Source of the DNA: Candidatus Copromonas faecavium (nom. illeg.)
GTDB lineage: Bacteria; Bacillota; Clostridia; Lachnospirales; Lachnospiraceae
Direction: 5' to 3'
DNA: 39,385 nucleotides
Assembly: GCA_018712915.1 (NCBI GenBank)
Contig: DVGC01000003.1
Coordinates: 1 to 39,385, forward strand
The notes under the pieces are model-generated. The model was not told the DNA's origin, searched no databases, and saw only the letters and a program-made list of their open reading frames with translations. The position numbers and the translations under genes were made by a program. Positions 23,439-32,436 of the stretch are shown piece by piece (the stretch's first letter is position 1; each line of letters begins with the position of its first letter).

Positions 23439-24727
23439 CAGCCCAAAAAGCTGTCCACGCATACGGCTCCGTAAGGACGGATACTCATGCGGTAGGCGCT
23501 TCCCTGTCCCATGGCCTTTTCAATATAGGAAATATATTCATCCACCAGCTCATTGGGCAGCATCGCCATAATAACTCCGGCAAAGCCTCCTCCGTGAACC
23601 CGGCAGGCTCCGCGGCCTTTTTCCTTAATGAAAAGCTCGGTCAGTGCCAGAGCCGTCGTAATTCCCTGCTCTGTGCTGCCTCCCACATAGCAGTTCTGCA
23701 GCCATTTCCAGGAAGAATTTCCTGATTCCGTAATCAGTGTAAGGAAATCCTGGAACCGGTTTTCCTTTAAGGCAGCCACCTCTGCTTCGACTCTCTTATT
23801 TTCCTCAAAGAAATGAAGTGCCCGTAAAAGGGGACGATCTCCCGCCTCTTTTACCACCCGGCTTACATCAGCAAGCACCTGCTCCTCGGTTACGTCAGCC
23901 AGGGTTTCTTTTCCAAATAAAGCGGCAACCTTTTTCATCTCCATCGGAATGGAAGAATATTCTTCACTTAAATCTGCGTGGCCCTTTCCTGTCTGTACAA
24001 TGATCAGGCTGTGATCCTGTGCTCCGAAATCATAATCGATTTTTTCCACCACAGGCTTCTGCGGATCCTTAAAATCAATGGTGATCATGCCGCCGACGGC
24101 ACAGGCCATCTGATCCAACAGACCTGATGCCTTATTCCAGTAATGATTTTCCGCATATTTTCCCACATGAGCATAGGTCACCACATCAATTTTTCCATCA
24201 TTAAAGAAGCGGTTTACCATGGAACAGATTAACATCTCATAGGAAGCAGAAGAGCTGACACCGGCCGCGCTGATTACATTGCTTGTAATGAAAGCGTCAA
24301 AGCCGCCAATCTGATATCCCATTTCCTGAAATCCGGCTAACATTCCCTTGGTCAGGTCAATGGTTCCGCCCATGCGCTCGCTGGGCTTTAAGTCATTCAG
24401 CTGTATCGTAAATTTCTGATTATACGTTTCGCTGATAATCCGGATCTCATCCGTTCCGTTGGCAGCAGCCGCAGCCACACAGTCCAGATTAATGCTTCCG
24501 GCCAGCACCTTTCCGTGATTGTGATCCGTATGATTTCCGCTGATCTCCGTCCGTCCTGCTGAAGTAAAAAGACTCATGTCCTGATGTCCAAAGGCCTGTT
24601 CCAGGCCCTCCATCACATGAACATAGCGCTCTCTATTTTCATCAATCCCGTTGTCCCCATACATTTTCTGCAGAAACACGGCCGCTTCTTTCCCTTTTAA
24701 TTTCTCCAAAAGCAACTGTTTTTCCAT
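23438..24727 (-). CDS. galK: Galactokinase
   Basis: A 429-residue GHMP-family kinase that phosphorylates galactose at C1 in the Leloir pathway. It carries the galactokinase signature in the variant form GRTEISGNHTDHNHG near residues 58-72, the phosphate-binding segment with SNVISAAGVSSSASYE, and the C-terminal GHMP motif VHGGGFAGVIMA. The protein is somewhat longer at its N-terminus than E. coli GalK (382 residues). AAGGAG precedes the ATG. galT and galE are absent from the window; the gene is coupled instead to a TAXI binding protein. Other sugars such as N-acetylgalactosamine cannot be excluded from motifs alone. Confidence 0.9.
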   Translation of the reverse strand: MEKQLLLEKLKGKEAAVFLQKMYGDNGIDENRERYVHVMEGLEQAFGHQDMSLFTSAGRTEISGNHTDHNHGKVLAGSINLDCVAAAAANGTDEIRIISETYNQKFTIQLNDLKPSERMGGTIDLTKGMLAGFQEMGYQIGGFDAFITSNVISAAGVSSSASYEMLICSMVNRFFNDGKIDVVTYAHVGKYAENHYWNKASGLLDQMACAVGGMITIDFKDPQKPVVEKIDYDFGAQDHSLIIVQTGKGHADLSEEYSSIPMEMKKVAALFGKETLADVTEEQVLADVSRVVKEAGDRPLLRALHFFEENKRVEAEVAALKENRFQDFLTLITESGNSSWKWLQNCYVGGSTEQGITTALALTELFIKEKGRGACRVHGGGFAGVIMAMLPNELVDEYISYIEKAMGQGSAYRMSIRPYGAVCVDSFLG

Positions 24728-24781
24728 ATCCTATCTCCTTTTTCTCTCTTTCCGGTTTTCCTTGAAAACCATCCTGCCTCC

Positions 24782-24811
24782 ATTATATAATACCTTTGAT
24801 TGGACTTGCAA
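24782..24811 (-). promoter_or_regulatory. Promoter of galK
   Basis: TTGCAA (24811-24806), 18-base spacer, TATAAT (24787-24782) on the minus strand, in the 127-base gap shared with the divergent radical SAM gene. No clear matching plus-strand promoter was found in the gap. Confidence 0.6.
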
Positions 24812-24854
24812 CCATTTGTTTTTAAATCGCTTTATCAATAAAAAGGAGTCTGCG

Positions 24855-25844
24855 ATGCGTACTGACTGGAATGGAAAACCCTATTACTCTCTGGATTATT
24901 ATCTGAAAGAAACCTTTGGCAAGAAGGTTTACAAACTGGCTCTGGACGGCGGTATGACTTGCCCCAATCGGGATGGGACCCTGGGATTCGGCGGCTGTAT
25001 TTTCTGCAGCGAAGGCGGATCCGGAGAGTTTGCTGCCAGACAGACCTCTTCTTTAAAGGAACAGATAGAACATGCAAAATCGCTGGTAAAACGAAAAATC
25101 AGGGACGAACATCCCTCCTACATCGCCTATTTTCAATCCTTCACCAATACGTACGCTCCCCTTCCTTACCTGGAATCCCTGTTTACGGAAGCGATTTCCT
25201 TCCCGGAAATCTGTGCCTTATCCATCGGCACCAGACCCGACTGCCTTCCGGATGAGACAATTCTTCTGCTCTCCCGGCTGAATCAGAAAAAGCCTGTCTG
25301 GGCGGAACTGGGGCTGCAGACCATTCACGAAGAGACAGCCATCCAAATCCGGCGCGGTTACCGCCTCCCCGTATTTGAAGATGCCTGCCGCCGCTTAAAG
25401 GCCATGGGACTTCCCGTGATTGTCCATGTGATCCTTGGACTGCCGGGTGAAACAAGGGAACAGATGCTGGCCACCATCCGATATCTGGCGGATCTTGGCA
25501 TCGATGGCATCAAGCTGCAGCTCCTCCACGTATTAAAAGGAACAGAACTCTGCACTCTCTACGAGTCCAGAGACTTTCAGACCATGTCCCTTCCCGAATA
25601 TCTGTCGATTTTAGGTGACTGCCTAAAGCTTCTGCCCCAGGAAACCGTCATTCACCGGCTCAGCGGCGACGGGCCAAAGCGCCTCCTCGTGAGCCCCTTA
25701 TGGAGCGGGAACAAGCGGCTGGTTCTTAACTCCATTGCCAAATATCTGAAGGAGAACGGAATCTATCAGGGAATGGGAATACAAACGGAAGGGACGGCGG
25801 TTTTGCCTGACTCGTTCTTTGCGAAGCGGAGGACAGTGAGGTGA
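24855..25844 (+). CDS. TIGR01212 family radical SAM protein (YtqA-like)
   Basis: A 329-residue radical SAM enzyme. The cluster-binding cysteines are in CPNRDGTLGFGGCIFC (C-x11-C-x2-C, near residues 35-50), the unusual spacing typical of this family and its ELP3/MiaB-like relatives. VILGLPGETREQM and IKLQLLHVLKGT are further conserved elements of the barrel. The reaction is not established to my knowledge; an RNA-modifying role is a guess from relatives. I chose the ATG at 24855 because AAAAGGAG lies 7 bases upstream and the family begins here; the frame is open further upstream into galK without similarity. Confidence 0.9.
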   Translation: MRTDWNGKPYYSLDYYLKETFGKKVYKLALDGGMTCPNRDGTLGFGGCIFCSEGGSGEFAARQTSSLKEQIEHAKSLVKRKIRDEHPSYIAYFQSFTNTYAPLPYLESLFTEAISFPEICALSIGTRPDCLPDETILLLSRLNQKKPVWAELGLQTIHEETAIQIRRGYRLPVFEDACRRLKAMGLPVIVHVILGLPGETREQMLATIRYLADLGIDGIKLQLLHVLKGTELCTLYESRDFQTMSLPEYLSILGDCLKLLPQETVIHRLSGDGPKRLLVSPLWSGNKRLVLNSIAKYLKENGIYQGMGIQTEGTAVLPDSFFAKRRTVR

Positions 25845-25847
25845 GAA

Positions 25848-25899
25848 AAAGCTGCCATACTGACAACCTGATTGCACAGTTGTTCGTACGGCAGCTTTC
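25848..25899. terminator. Bidirectional terminator between the radical SAM and EFR1 genes
   Basis: AAAGCTGCC (25848-25856) pairs with GGCAGCTTT (25890-25898), with an inner ACAAC/GTTGT pairing. A-rich and T-rich flanks are short (the plus strand ends TTTCC; the minus strand ends TTTTTC). The two genes are convergent. Confidence 0.65.
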
Positions 25900-25952
25900 C
25901 ATTTGCTGCTTATCTATAGATTTTTCAGACATGTCTGAAGGAAACTCTTTCA

Positions 25953-26774
25953 TTAAATGAAAACCTGGTTCTCCTTCGGTTCCGTGAAATTCTGCTCCAG
26001 CATAGCCACATGAGATAAAAAAGCTAGATCATCAAAGTATCTGGCATGCTCCGGGCAGGAGCGAATACATGCCTGGCACTTAATGCAGATTCCCGGCACA
26101 TCCGAAATGTCCAGAGGATTGATGGATCCCATGGGACATACCTTTGCACAGATTCCGCAGCCAGTACATTTTTCCATATCCACTTTCGGCTTTGCCTTTA
26201 AGAATTTTGCCGGCTGTCCATCCGTCCCCTTGGGAACATAATAGGGAGCAGCCGCATCTCCGGGAACAGCCACCAATTCCGGAAGTTTTTCTGCCTTGCT
26301 AAGCTTTTCCGCCGTTTTTGCCGCCAGCTCTTCTGCCTGCCCCAAATCACTCTTATCCGGGTGTCCGAAAGCCAGCCGATCGGTAAACGCATGACGGCAG
26401 GCAAACGCTCCGGCAGAAATCGTATGAAAACCATTCTGATTTAGCGTCGTGCAAAGCTCCGCCAGAGAGTTATCATAGCTCCTGTTTCCGAAGGTCACAA
26501 TCGCCATGGCCGGCGTATGTTCTCCTTTTATGCTTTCCTGAACATAGGGAAGAATTTTATTGGGGAGTTTTCCCGCATAGGTGGGGGTCCCAATCACCAC
26601 CATGTCCTCCGCAGAAAATTCCAGTGATTTCTCCCTGGCTGCCGGAAGGGTAAAATCCAGCTCCTTTACGGGACATTGAAGCTCCTCTGCCAGCCGTTTC
26701 GCCGCCGCGCAGACCAAAGTCTTTGTATTTCCCGTTGCACTCCAGTAAACCGCCCAAACCTGATTCACATTCAT
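25953..26774 (-). CDS. EFR1 family flavodoxin-like domain plus 2[4Fe-4S] ferredoxin
   Basis: A 273-residue electron-transfer protein. The flavodoxin-like N-terminal half (~1-160) has the FMN phosphate-binding WSATGNTKTL near residues 12-21 and IGTPTYAGKLPN. The C-terminal half has two ferredoxin motifs: CTGCGICAKVCP near 203-214 and CIKCQACIRSCP near 229-240. This EFR1 architecture is common in clostridia. It probably passes electrons between flavoproteins in the cytoplasm; partners are unknown. GAGG lies 9 bases before the ATG. It stands alone between a membrane protein gene upstream and a convergent radical SAM gene. Confidence 0.92.
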   Translation of the reverse strand: MNVNQVWAVYWSATGNTKTLVCAAAKRLAEELQCPVKELDFTLPAAREKSLEFSAEDMVVIGTPTYAGKLPNKILPYVQESIKGEHTPAMAIVTFGNRSYDNSLAELCTTLNQNGFHTISAGAFACRHAFTDRLAFGHPDKSDLGQAEELAAKTAEKLSKAEKLPELVAVPGDAAAPYYVPKGTDGQPAKFLKAKPKVDMEKCTGCGICAKVCPMGSINPLDISDVPGICIKCQACIRSCPEHARYFDDLAFLSHVAMLEQNFTEPKENQVFI

Positions 26775-26923
26775 TTGCTATATCCTCTTTCCTTTTTAGG
26801 CATCATGCCCTGGTAATTAGAATCTTATCTCAATCAGCCTGGTATGTCAATACGCCGGCACCTTCCGTTTCCACCCCCATATCCATCATGATTTTCATGA
26901 GTACATAAAAACAGGCTGATTTC

Positions 26924-27619
26924 TCACTGTCCGTCAGCTTCTCCATCTGCTGCTTCAGGCTCTGACAGTTTATTTTTTGAGCTGCACGATAGTTTCCTTA
27001 AATCATAGACTGCAAAGAAAAGAAGCAAAATCACCGCCGTATATGACAGGCCATATAAGAAAGTCCGTTTGGTAAGTTCTCCCTGATCCATGCTCAGTTT
27101 ATCCAAGTTAAACTGTGGAAACAGGGGAGGGAGCAAATATAGAAGGAAATATCTGCCTGTATTCCAAAGCGTACATAGCAATACGACCAGTTTGTCCTTC
27201 CTGTAAATGCCATAAAATACGAGAGCAATGAAGAAAACCGAAAAGGAATGTGTCTGATTCACAGTATAATTAAAGGCGATAGATGACAGACGGATTGTGG
27301 ATAAATTTGACAAGGTCAAGAAAGGCATGACCACGCATTGGAATAGAACATCAAAAAATGGTATGGACAGGCAAAGGAGGCATCCCTGCCATAAATGCAG
27401 CTTCTGAATCATCATTAATCCTGCAAACCCTGCCGCAAGGCCCGGAAGGAATGCAGTCTGAAAATTATTGCCCAAATCCATCAGACTTTTCGCATACCCG
27501 TTTTGAAGCAGCGCCTGAATGATCTGCGCATCTGATGAGAAGAACAGAGAACGCACATTTACAAGGAATCCGCCTATGACAGATACACCAATACACTTTG
27601 CAAATACTCTGTTTTGCAT
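26924..27619 (-). CDS. Polytopic membrane protein of unknown function
   Basis: A 231-residue hydrophobic protein with about six predicted helices (roughly residues 9-25, 50-72, 80-105, 122-140, 147-170 and 188-208) and a short hydrophilic C-terminal tail (SSKNKLSEPEAADGEADG). I do not recognise a family. Of two consecutive ATG codons, the second (27619) has GGAGG at 6 bases and the first (27622) at only 3, so I prefer the second. The upstream 100 bases are AT-rich. The gap to the EFR1 gene is 149 bases and shows no gene, so co-transcription is uncertain. Confidence 0.7.
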   Translation of the reverse strand: MQNRVFAKCIGVSVIGGFLVNVRSLFFSSDAQIIQALLQNGYAKSLMDLGNNFQTAFLPGLAAGFAGLMMIQKLHLWQGCLLCLSIPFFDVLFQCVVMPFLTLSNLSTIRLSSIAFNYTVNQTHSFSVFFIALVFYGIYRKDKLVVLLCTLWNTGRYFLLYLLPPLFPQFNLDKLSMDQGELTKRTFLYGLSYTAVILLLFFAVYDLRKLSCSSKNKLSEPEAADGEADGQ

Positions 27620-27897
27620 CATCTTCCTCCTTTCTTAAATTGTCCCACTTTAATTCAAATATATCATACAATTCTATCTTCATCAACATTTTATCTATAA
27701 AATAATTTTCCATATATCAAATATTTTTAATGAATGACTGCTTAATCTGCCTCCCCTCTCGCGTCCCAGGGAAAAATGTGATATGTTTGTGATAAACAGG
27801 CAAAACCTCAGCCACAGAAAACTATGGCTCCCTGCACGCTCTGACAGTCAAACGCCCCGGCGGCTGAAATTGCTTTCCTGATACAGTTATAGCCAAC

Positions 27898-28110
27898 ATG
27901 CCTGCAAGGAGGGATTTTTGGGAACAGACCATAAACAGGCTGAAAGACTATCTGACAGCATATTCCCTGAACAATGGAAAAAACAATACCAGACTTCCTT
28001 TCGTCCGTTTTTACCGCTTTGACGAAAAAAATATCCGGCTGCCGGATACCTCTGCTCCCTATCTTTATCTGATTGTAAACGGCATGCTGCGGCTGCACAC
28101 CGAAAAATGA
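27898..28110 (+). pseudogene. Truncated AraC-type regulator, N-terminal fragment
   Basis: A 70-codon frame whose C-terminal half (PYLYLIVNGMLRLHT preceded by PFVRFYRFDEKN) matches the start of the AraC_N ligand-binding domain. Full-length proteins continue for about 230 more residues, including the two HTH_AraC motifs, none of which is present in any frame downstream. No ribosome-binding site is evident. The ~670-base stretch 27623-28292 holds only this remnant and a terminator. Confidence 0.45.
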
Positions 28111-28195
28111 CATGGCACGGTTTCGCTGCCGGAATAAATTCCCGCTGGAATAATTGATGAGCCGCTGTCTCCCGCTTTTTTCTCTGACAGATCAC

Positions 28196-28246
28196 GAAAA
28201 GGCCGTGAAAACAGGCATTAAATCTCCTGTTTTCACAGCCTTTTTA
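28196..28246. terminator. Strong terminator downstream of pckA
   Basis: GGCCGTGAAAACAGG (28201-28215) pairs with CCTGTTTTCACAGCC (28226-28240) over 15 bases with one mismatch and a 10-base loop. It is flanked by AAAA on the left and TTTTT on the right, so it can act in both directions; for pckA (minus) it lies about 50 bases past the stop. Confidence 0.85.
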
Positions 28247-28292
28247 AACGAATCATATGGCATGTAACCCGATGGTCACAATGCGGGGAACA

Positions 28293-29900
28293 TTACAGCT
28301 GGGGACCTGCCGCAACCAGAGCCTTACCGGCCTCGTTGCCTTCGTACTTGGAGAAGTTCTTAACAAATCTCTCAGCAAGATCCTTTGCCTTTGCTTCCCA
28401 CTCAGACGGATCTGCATAGGTATCTCTCGGATCCAGAATTCCCGTATCAACGCCCGGAAGCTCGGTGGGAACTTCGATGTTGAAGTAAGGAATCTTCTTT
28501 GTCGGAGCATTGAGAATGTCACCGTTTAAAATAGCATCGATGATGCCGCGGGTATCACGGATGGAAATTCTCTTTCCGGTTCCGTTCCATCCCGTATTTA
28601 CCAGGTAAGCCTTGGCTCCGCTCTCTTCCATTCTCTTAACCAGTTCCTGTGCATACTTGGTGGGATGCAGTTCCAGGAAAGCCTGTCCAAAGCATGCGGA
28701 GAAGGTAGGAGTCGGCTCGGTAATTCCGCGCTCTGTTCCTGCAAGCTTTGCTGTGAATCCGGACAGGAAGTAATACTGGGTCTGCTCCGGAGTCAGAATG
28801 GATACCGGCGGAAGTACGCCGAACGCATCTGCAGACAGGAAAATCACGTTCTTAGCTGCCGGTGCTGCAGAAACCGGACGTACAATATTCTGAATATGGT
28901 CGATGGGATAGGATACACGAGTGTTCTCCGTCACGCTCTTATCCGCGAAATCAATCTTTCCGTTCTCATCCAGAGTTACGTTCTCGAGAAGAGCGTTTCT
29001 CTTAATGGCATTGTAAATATCCGGCTCGGAATCCTTGTCCAGGTTGATAACCTTTGCATAGCAGCCGCCCTCGAAGTTGAAGATTCCGTTGTCATCCCAG
29101 CCGTGCTCGTCATCACCGATTAACAGACGCTTGGGATCGGTGGACAGGGTGGTTTTTCCTGTTCCGGAAAGTCCGAAGAAGATAGCCGTGTTTTCACCGT
29201 TCATATCCGTATTGGCGGAGCAGTGCATGGAAGCGATTCCCTTAAGAGGCAGGTAATAATTCATCATGGAGAACATACCCTTCTTCATCTCGCCGCCGTA
29301 CCAGGTATTGATAATAACCTGCTCACGGCTTGTGATATTGAAGACAACGGCCGTCTCGGAGTTTAATCCCAGCTCCTTATAGTTTTCCACTTTTGCCTTG
29401 GATGCATTGTAAACAACGAAATCCGGCTCAAAGTGCTCCAGTTCCTCTGCAGAAGGCTGGATAAACATGTTCTTTACAAAGTGAGCCTGCCAGGCCACTT
29501 CCATGATAAAACGGATAGCCATCCGGGTATCCTTATTGGCGCCGCAGAATGCGTCCACCACATAAAGCTTTTTATTGGAAAGCTCCTTTAACGCAATGTC
29601 TTTAACGGCTTTCCAGGTCTCCTCGGATGCAGGATGGTTGTCATTCTTGTATTCATCAGAAGTCCACCATACAGTATCTTTGGAGTTTTCATCCATGACA
29701 ATAAATTTATCTTTCGGTGAACGGCCCGTATAAATGCCGGTCATAACATTTACCGCACCCAGCTCGCTGACCTGACCTTTTTCGTACCCCTCCAGTCCGG
29801 GTTTGGTTTCTTCTTCAAATAACAGCTCGTAAGAAGGATTGTGAACAATTTCCATTGTTCCTGTGATGCCATACTTTGTTAAATCAATCGCAGCCATCAT
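28293..29900 (-). CDS. pckA: Phosphoenolpyruvate carboxykinase (ATP)
   Basis: A 535-residue ATP-dependent PEP carboxykinase that interconverts oxaloacetate plus ATP with PEP, CO2 and ADP. In fermentative anaerobes it often runs toward oxaloacetate. TGRSPKDKF near residues 58-66, the kinase-1a P-loop [12 protein letters not shown], the [24 protein letters not shown] segment and [13 protein letters not shown] are all present. Length is standard. Two ATGs stand in tandem; GAGG is 6 bases before the first. The gene has its own promoter and strong terminator and is the most GC-even, conserved gene of the right half. Confidence 0.96.
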   Translation of the reverse strand: MMAAIDLTKYGITGTMEIVHNPSYELLFEEETKPGLEGYEKGQVSELGAVNVMTGIYTGRSPKDKFIVMDENSKDTVWWTSDEYKNDNHPASEETWKAVKDIALKELSNKKLYVVDAFCGANKDTRMAIRFIMEVAWQAHFVKNMFIQPSAEELEHFEPDFVVYNASKAKVENYKELGLNSETAVVFNITSREQVIINTWYGGEMKKGMFSMMNYYLPLKGIASMHCSANTDMNGENTAIFFGLSGTGKTTLSTDPKRLLIGDDEHGWDDNGIFNFEGGCYAKVINLDKDSEPDIYNAIKRNALLENVTLDENGKIDFADKSVTENTRVSYPIDHIQNIVRPVSAAPAAKNVIFLSADAFGVLPPVSILTPEQTQYYFLSGFTAKLAGTERGITEPTPTFSACFGQAFLELHPTKYAQELVKRMEESGAKAYLVNTGWNGTGKRISIRDTRGIIDAILNGDILNAPTKKIPYFNIEVPTELPGVDTGILDPRDTYADPSEWEAKAKDLAERFVKNFSKYEGNEAGKALVAAGPQL

Positions 29901-29953
29901 TATCTACCTCTTTTCTTTTTTATTGGGAGGCACAAAACCTCACTCTTACCATC

Positions 29954-29981
29954 ATTATACATGATAACGCAATTAAATCAA
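29954..29981 (-). promoter_or_regulatory. Promoter of pckA
   Basis: TTGATT (29981-29976), 16-base spacer, TG-TATAAT extended -10 (29959-29954) on the minus strand, about 50 bases before the ATG. Confidence 0.7.
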
Positions 29982-30053
29982 CAAAATTTCCCGCATTTTT
30001 TTCTTAATTTTTGTCACTTTCGTCATGTTTTGGGAGTGCCTGAACCTGCTGCA

Positions 30054-30806
30054 TTACAGTCCTGCATTCCGGCAGGCAGAAATAAAGGTCCGGAAGATGT
30101 TTTGCTGCTCATCCGAATCGTACATCATCTCCGGATGCCACTGGACTCCCAGTACAAACCGCTCCCCTGGAAGCTCCAGCGCTTCGATAACACCGTCCTC
30201 CGACACAGCAGTCACAGAAAATCCGTCTCCTGGCTGAAGTACCGCCTGATGATGGAAAGAATTGGCGCCAATTTCCGCCTTTCCAAATATCTGCTCCAAT
30301 CTGGTACCCGCCTTCAGTTCCACCTGATGAGATGCAAAATTTAACGGAAACATGGTGTTGCTGTGATTCTCATACCCTCCTTCTATTTCCAGGTCCTGCC
30401 AGAGTGTCCCTCCGGCCGCCACATTCATCACCTGAATCCCCCGGCAGATGCAAAGAAGCGGCAGCTTCGTTTCTTCAAGCACATACTTTGCCAGAGCAAT
30501 ATCCTGGCTGTCCCGCTGGGGGATAATCTCTCCCGAATATTTTTTCACCGGCATTCCGTATTCCCTTGGGTTCACATCGTGTCCGCCGCTGATTAATACG
30601 CCGTCCAGGCAGGAAACCATCTCCTTTACCGTCTCGAAGCTTCCGCAAATGGGGATCAGAACCGGGATTCCGCCTGCCCTTTCAATGGAATTTACGTAAT
30701 GATCAGCCAGATAATGCCATTTCTGTCCGGCGGCACCCATATGGGTCAGGAGACCGATTTCATCCTTATACTCAAAATTGCAGGTAATACCAATACGAGG
30801 TTTCAT
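30054..30806 (-). CDS. Class I glutamine amidotransferase-like hydrolase (peptidase C26, PuuD-like)
   Basis: A 250-residue gamma-glutamyl-gamma-aminobutyrate hydrolase-type protein. It has ISGGHDVNPREYG, the nucleophile Cys in LLCICRGIQVMNVAAGGTL, SFHHQAV, and the catalytic His-Glu in GVQWHPE. Family members remove gamma-glutamyl groups from small amines or peptides; the substrate here is unknown and no putrescine genes are nearby. I chose the ATG at 30806 (AAAGGA 8 bases upstream, and MKPRIGITCN is the family start) over one at 30839 without a ribosome-binding site. Its leader contains a 19-bp minisatellite. Confidence 0.9.
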   Translation of the reverse strand: MKPRIGITCNFEYKDEIGLLTHMGAAGQKWHYLADHYVNSIERAGGIPVLIPICGSFETVKEMVSCLDGVLISGGHDVNPREYGMPVKKYSGEIIPQRDSQDIALAKYVLEETKLPLLCICRGIQVMNVAAGGTLWQDLEIEGGYENHSNTMFPLNFASHQVELKAGTRLEQIFGKAEIGANSFHHQAVLQPGDGFSVTAVSEDGVIEALELPGERFVLGVQWHPEMMYDSDEQQNIFRTFISACRNAGL

Positions 30807-30843
30807 GACTGTGTTCCTTTCTGCTGCTGTTTGTGCCATTTCT

Positions 30844-30920
30844 TTATTTTCATTGTTTGTATTCGTTCTTTGTTTTCGTTGTTTGTATTTGTTTTCGTTG
30901 TTTGTATTTGTTTTCGTTGT
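30844..30920. repeat. 19-bp minisatellite upstream of the amidotransferase gene
   Basis: Unit TTGTTTTCGTTGTTTGTAT occurs perfectly at 30870-30888 and 30889-30907, partially at 30908-30920, and as a degenerate copy at 30844-30862. It is T/G-rich on the plus strand, hence A/C-rich in the minus-strand leader. It fills much of the 202-base gap between two minus-strand genes. Confidence 0.85.
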
Positions 30921-31008
30921 TCATTTTAGCTGCTTGTTCTGATTATCTGATGATTGATCTCTATTTTAGCAGTATCCTATCTGCATGGCAATCGCACATT
31001 TCCCCATC

Positions 31009-32226
31009 CTACTCTTTCCATCGTTTCAGGCCGTAGGCCGCGAAAATTTCTGTCGCATGCCAGTCCTCAAAACTCCTCCCGTCTGAGGGAAGAAGCATCC
31101 AGGAGCCATCCTCTGCCCTGCAGATTCTCATCAGCACCGCCGCCTGGGCATTCGGATCCGCGATGGGAAGCGCATACCGGCCGAGAACCGCCCCATCCTC
31201 TTCCCGGACAATCTCAGCAGCCGCATGATTCACCATTCCCAGGTTCTGTGCCAGCTCCCCGGCCCTGTAAAGAGCCATATGGAAGGCGATTTCGTGACAG
31301 TATTCGGGAATTTTTCCAACATCCACGCGGACGGCTTCCCTGCCGTACTCATTCAGGATATCGTCTCCCAGAAACTCGACGGCCTGGCTTCTGTCTTTCT
31401 TCTGGTTATAAAAAGCAATGTCGTACCGGCGCATAAGCTTTCCTTCCTCATTCAAAAGAAGCGTCAGAATATCTCCATCCACGGCGGGTTCGCCGTCTGC
31501 CTGCCATGAAAAACGAAATAGAATCTTCCCGGATTCTCCCGCATTCAGCAGCCTGATTTCCTGATGAAGGCTCTCCGCTTCCAGGAGCTCCCGGTCCATT
31601 CCCTTTCCCTCTGTACTCACCGGAAGGTAATGCTTGATGCTGAAAAACTTGCTGTGATTAAATCCGGGAGCCGTACTCTTTCTGATTTCCTCCAGTGTGG
31701 GGAAGGGAACCTCGCTGATGTCCTCAATTGGTCCTTCCGATTTTGCCGTTACATGCTTCCACTCGCACTCCACCACATACATGTCCATAAACATATAATG
31801 GGGAACGCTGAACTGATTGGGCCTTCGTCCATTGTGGCGGAGCAGTGCCTGCACCGCGGTGCCGTGCCCCGACTTGCTCTGGGTTCTGTCGATGTGGCGG
31901 ATGATGCCGTTGGCCATGACCGAACGGTAATCATGCATCACGCCGCGGTACAGGTCGTTGGGATGATTGGTCAGCGTGCAGAATGTCAGCGAAACTTTGG
32001 GATTCTTTTTCCAAAGATCCACCTTGTGACCTTCCCTCGCGCAGTGAACATAAACAAGAAGCTTTTCCTCCGTCGCCTCATACCCGAAGGATAAAGGCAC
32101 CACATACGGATAATCGCCGTCGTTGATTCCCACCGTAACAATCTGAATCTGGTCCAGAATCGCCGTTATGATCTTTCTGTCATGAATCTGACTTTCAAAC
32201 CTTCTCATTGGAATATCGCCTATCAT
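31009..32226 (-). CDS. Flavin-split-barrel (PPOx/NimA-like) and TerD-like fusion protein
   Basis: A 405-residue two-domain protein. Residues ~1-160 resemble the pyridoxamine-phosphate-oxidase-like split barrel of NimA-type proteins (TVGINDGDYPYVVPLSFGYE, LLVYVHCAREGHKVDLWKKNP, VSLTFC). Residues ~230-400 resemble the TerD/CABP stress domain (DGDILTLLLNEEGKLMRRYDIAFYN, VDVGKIPEYCHEIAFHMAL, AAVLMRICRAEDGSWMLLP, YG near the end). TerD domains bind calcium and are linked to tellurite and other stress; NimA-like barrels bind flavin or heme. The combination suggests a redox or stress protein. AAGGAGG precedes the ATG. It follows an HD-domain stub and a promoter at 32437-32464, likely one transcript. 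The TerD call is the less certain half. Confidence 0.75.
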   Translation of the reverse strand: MIGDIPMRRFESQIHDRKIITAILDQIQIVTVGINDGDYPYVVPLSFGYEATEEKLLVYVHCAREGHKVDLWKKNPKVSLTFCTLTNHPNDLYRGVMHDYRSVMANGIIRHIDRTQSKSGHGTAVQALLRHNGRRPNQFSVPHYMFMDMYVVECEWKHVTAKSEGPIEDISEVPFPTLEEIRKSTAPGFNHSKFFSIKHYLPVSTEGKGMDRELLEAESLHQEIRLLNAGESGKILFRFSWQADGEPAVDGDILTLLLNEEGKLMRRYDIAFYNQKKDRSQAVEFLGDDILNEYGREAVRVDVGKIPEYCHEIAFHMALYRAGELAQNLGMVNHAAAEIVREEDGAVLGRYALPIADPNAQAAVLMRICRAEDGSWMLLPSDGRSFEDWHATEIFAAYGLKRWKE

Positions 32227-32252
32227 ACTGTTTCCTCCTTACATTTCTTTTC

Positions 32253-32399
32253 TTATATCATCTGCGTACCCTCGTCCAGCCGTTCTATTTTCCCAATCAG
32301 CCGTGCAAATTCATGAACTTTTATAAAATGCTGGATTCTTTTGGCGTCCTGACTGTCATACTCCATCATTTTCAGTAAAAGCTGATCCATTCGGTCCAA
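32253..32399 (-). pseudogene. HD-domain protein, 48-residue N-terminal stub
   Basis: TTG at 32399 (AAAGGA 5 bases upstream) opens a 48-codon frame: DRMDQLLLKMMEYDSQDAKR, then IQHFIKVHEFARLIGKIERL and DEGTQMI. This is the usual start of clostridial HD phosphohydrolases, just before the helix that would carry the HD metal ligands. The frame stops before any of them, so no catalysis is possible. It has a promoter and a good ribosome-binding site and lies 26 bases before the split-barrel/TerD gene. It may be a deletion remnant now acting as a translated leader, or a very short functional protein. Confidence 0.5.
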
Positions 32400-32436
32400 T
32401 TTGATCCTTTCCCCTTTCTTATTCCCCTAATTTTAT

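Noticed and set aside
30699..31036. Phe/Val/Cys-rich plus-strand frames over the minisatellite
   Set aside because: They only translate the T/G-rich repeat and the antisense of a real gene, and have no ribosome-binding site.
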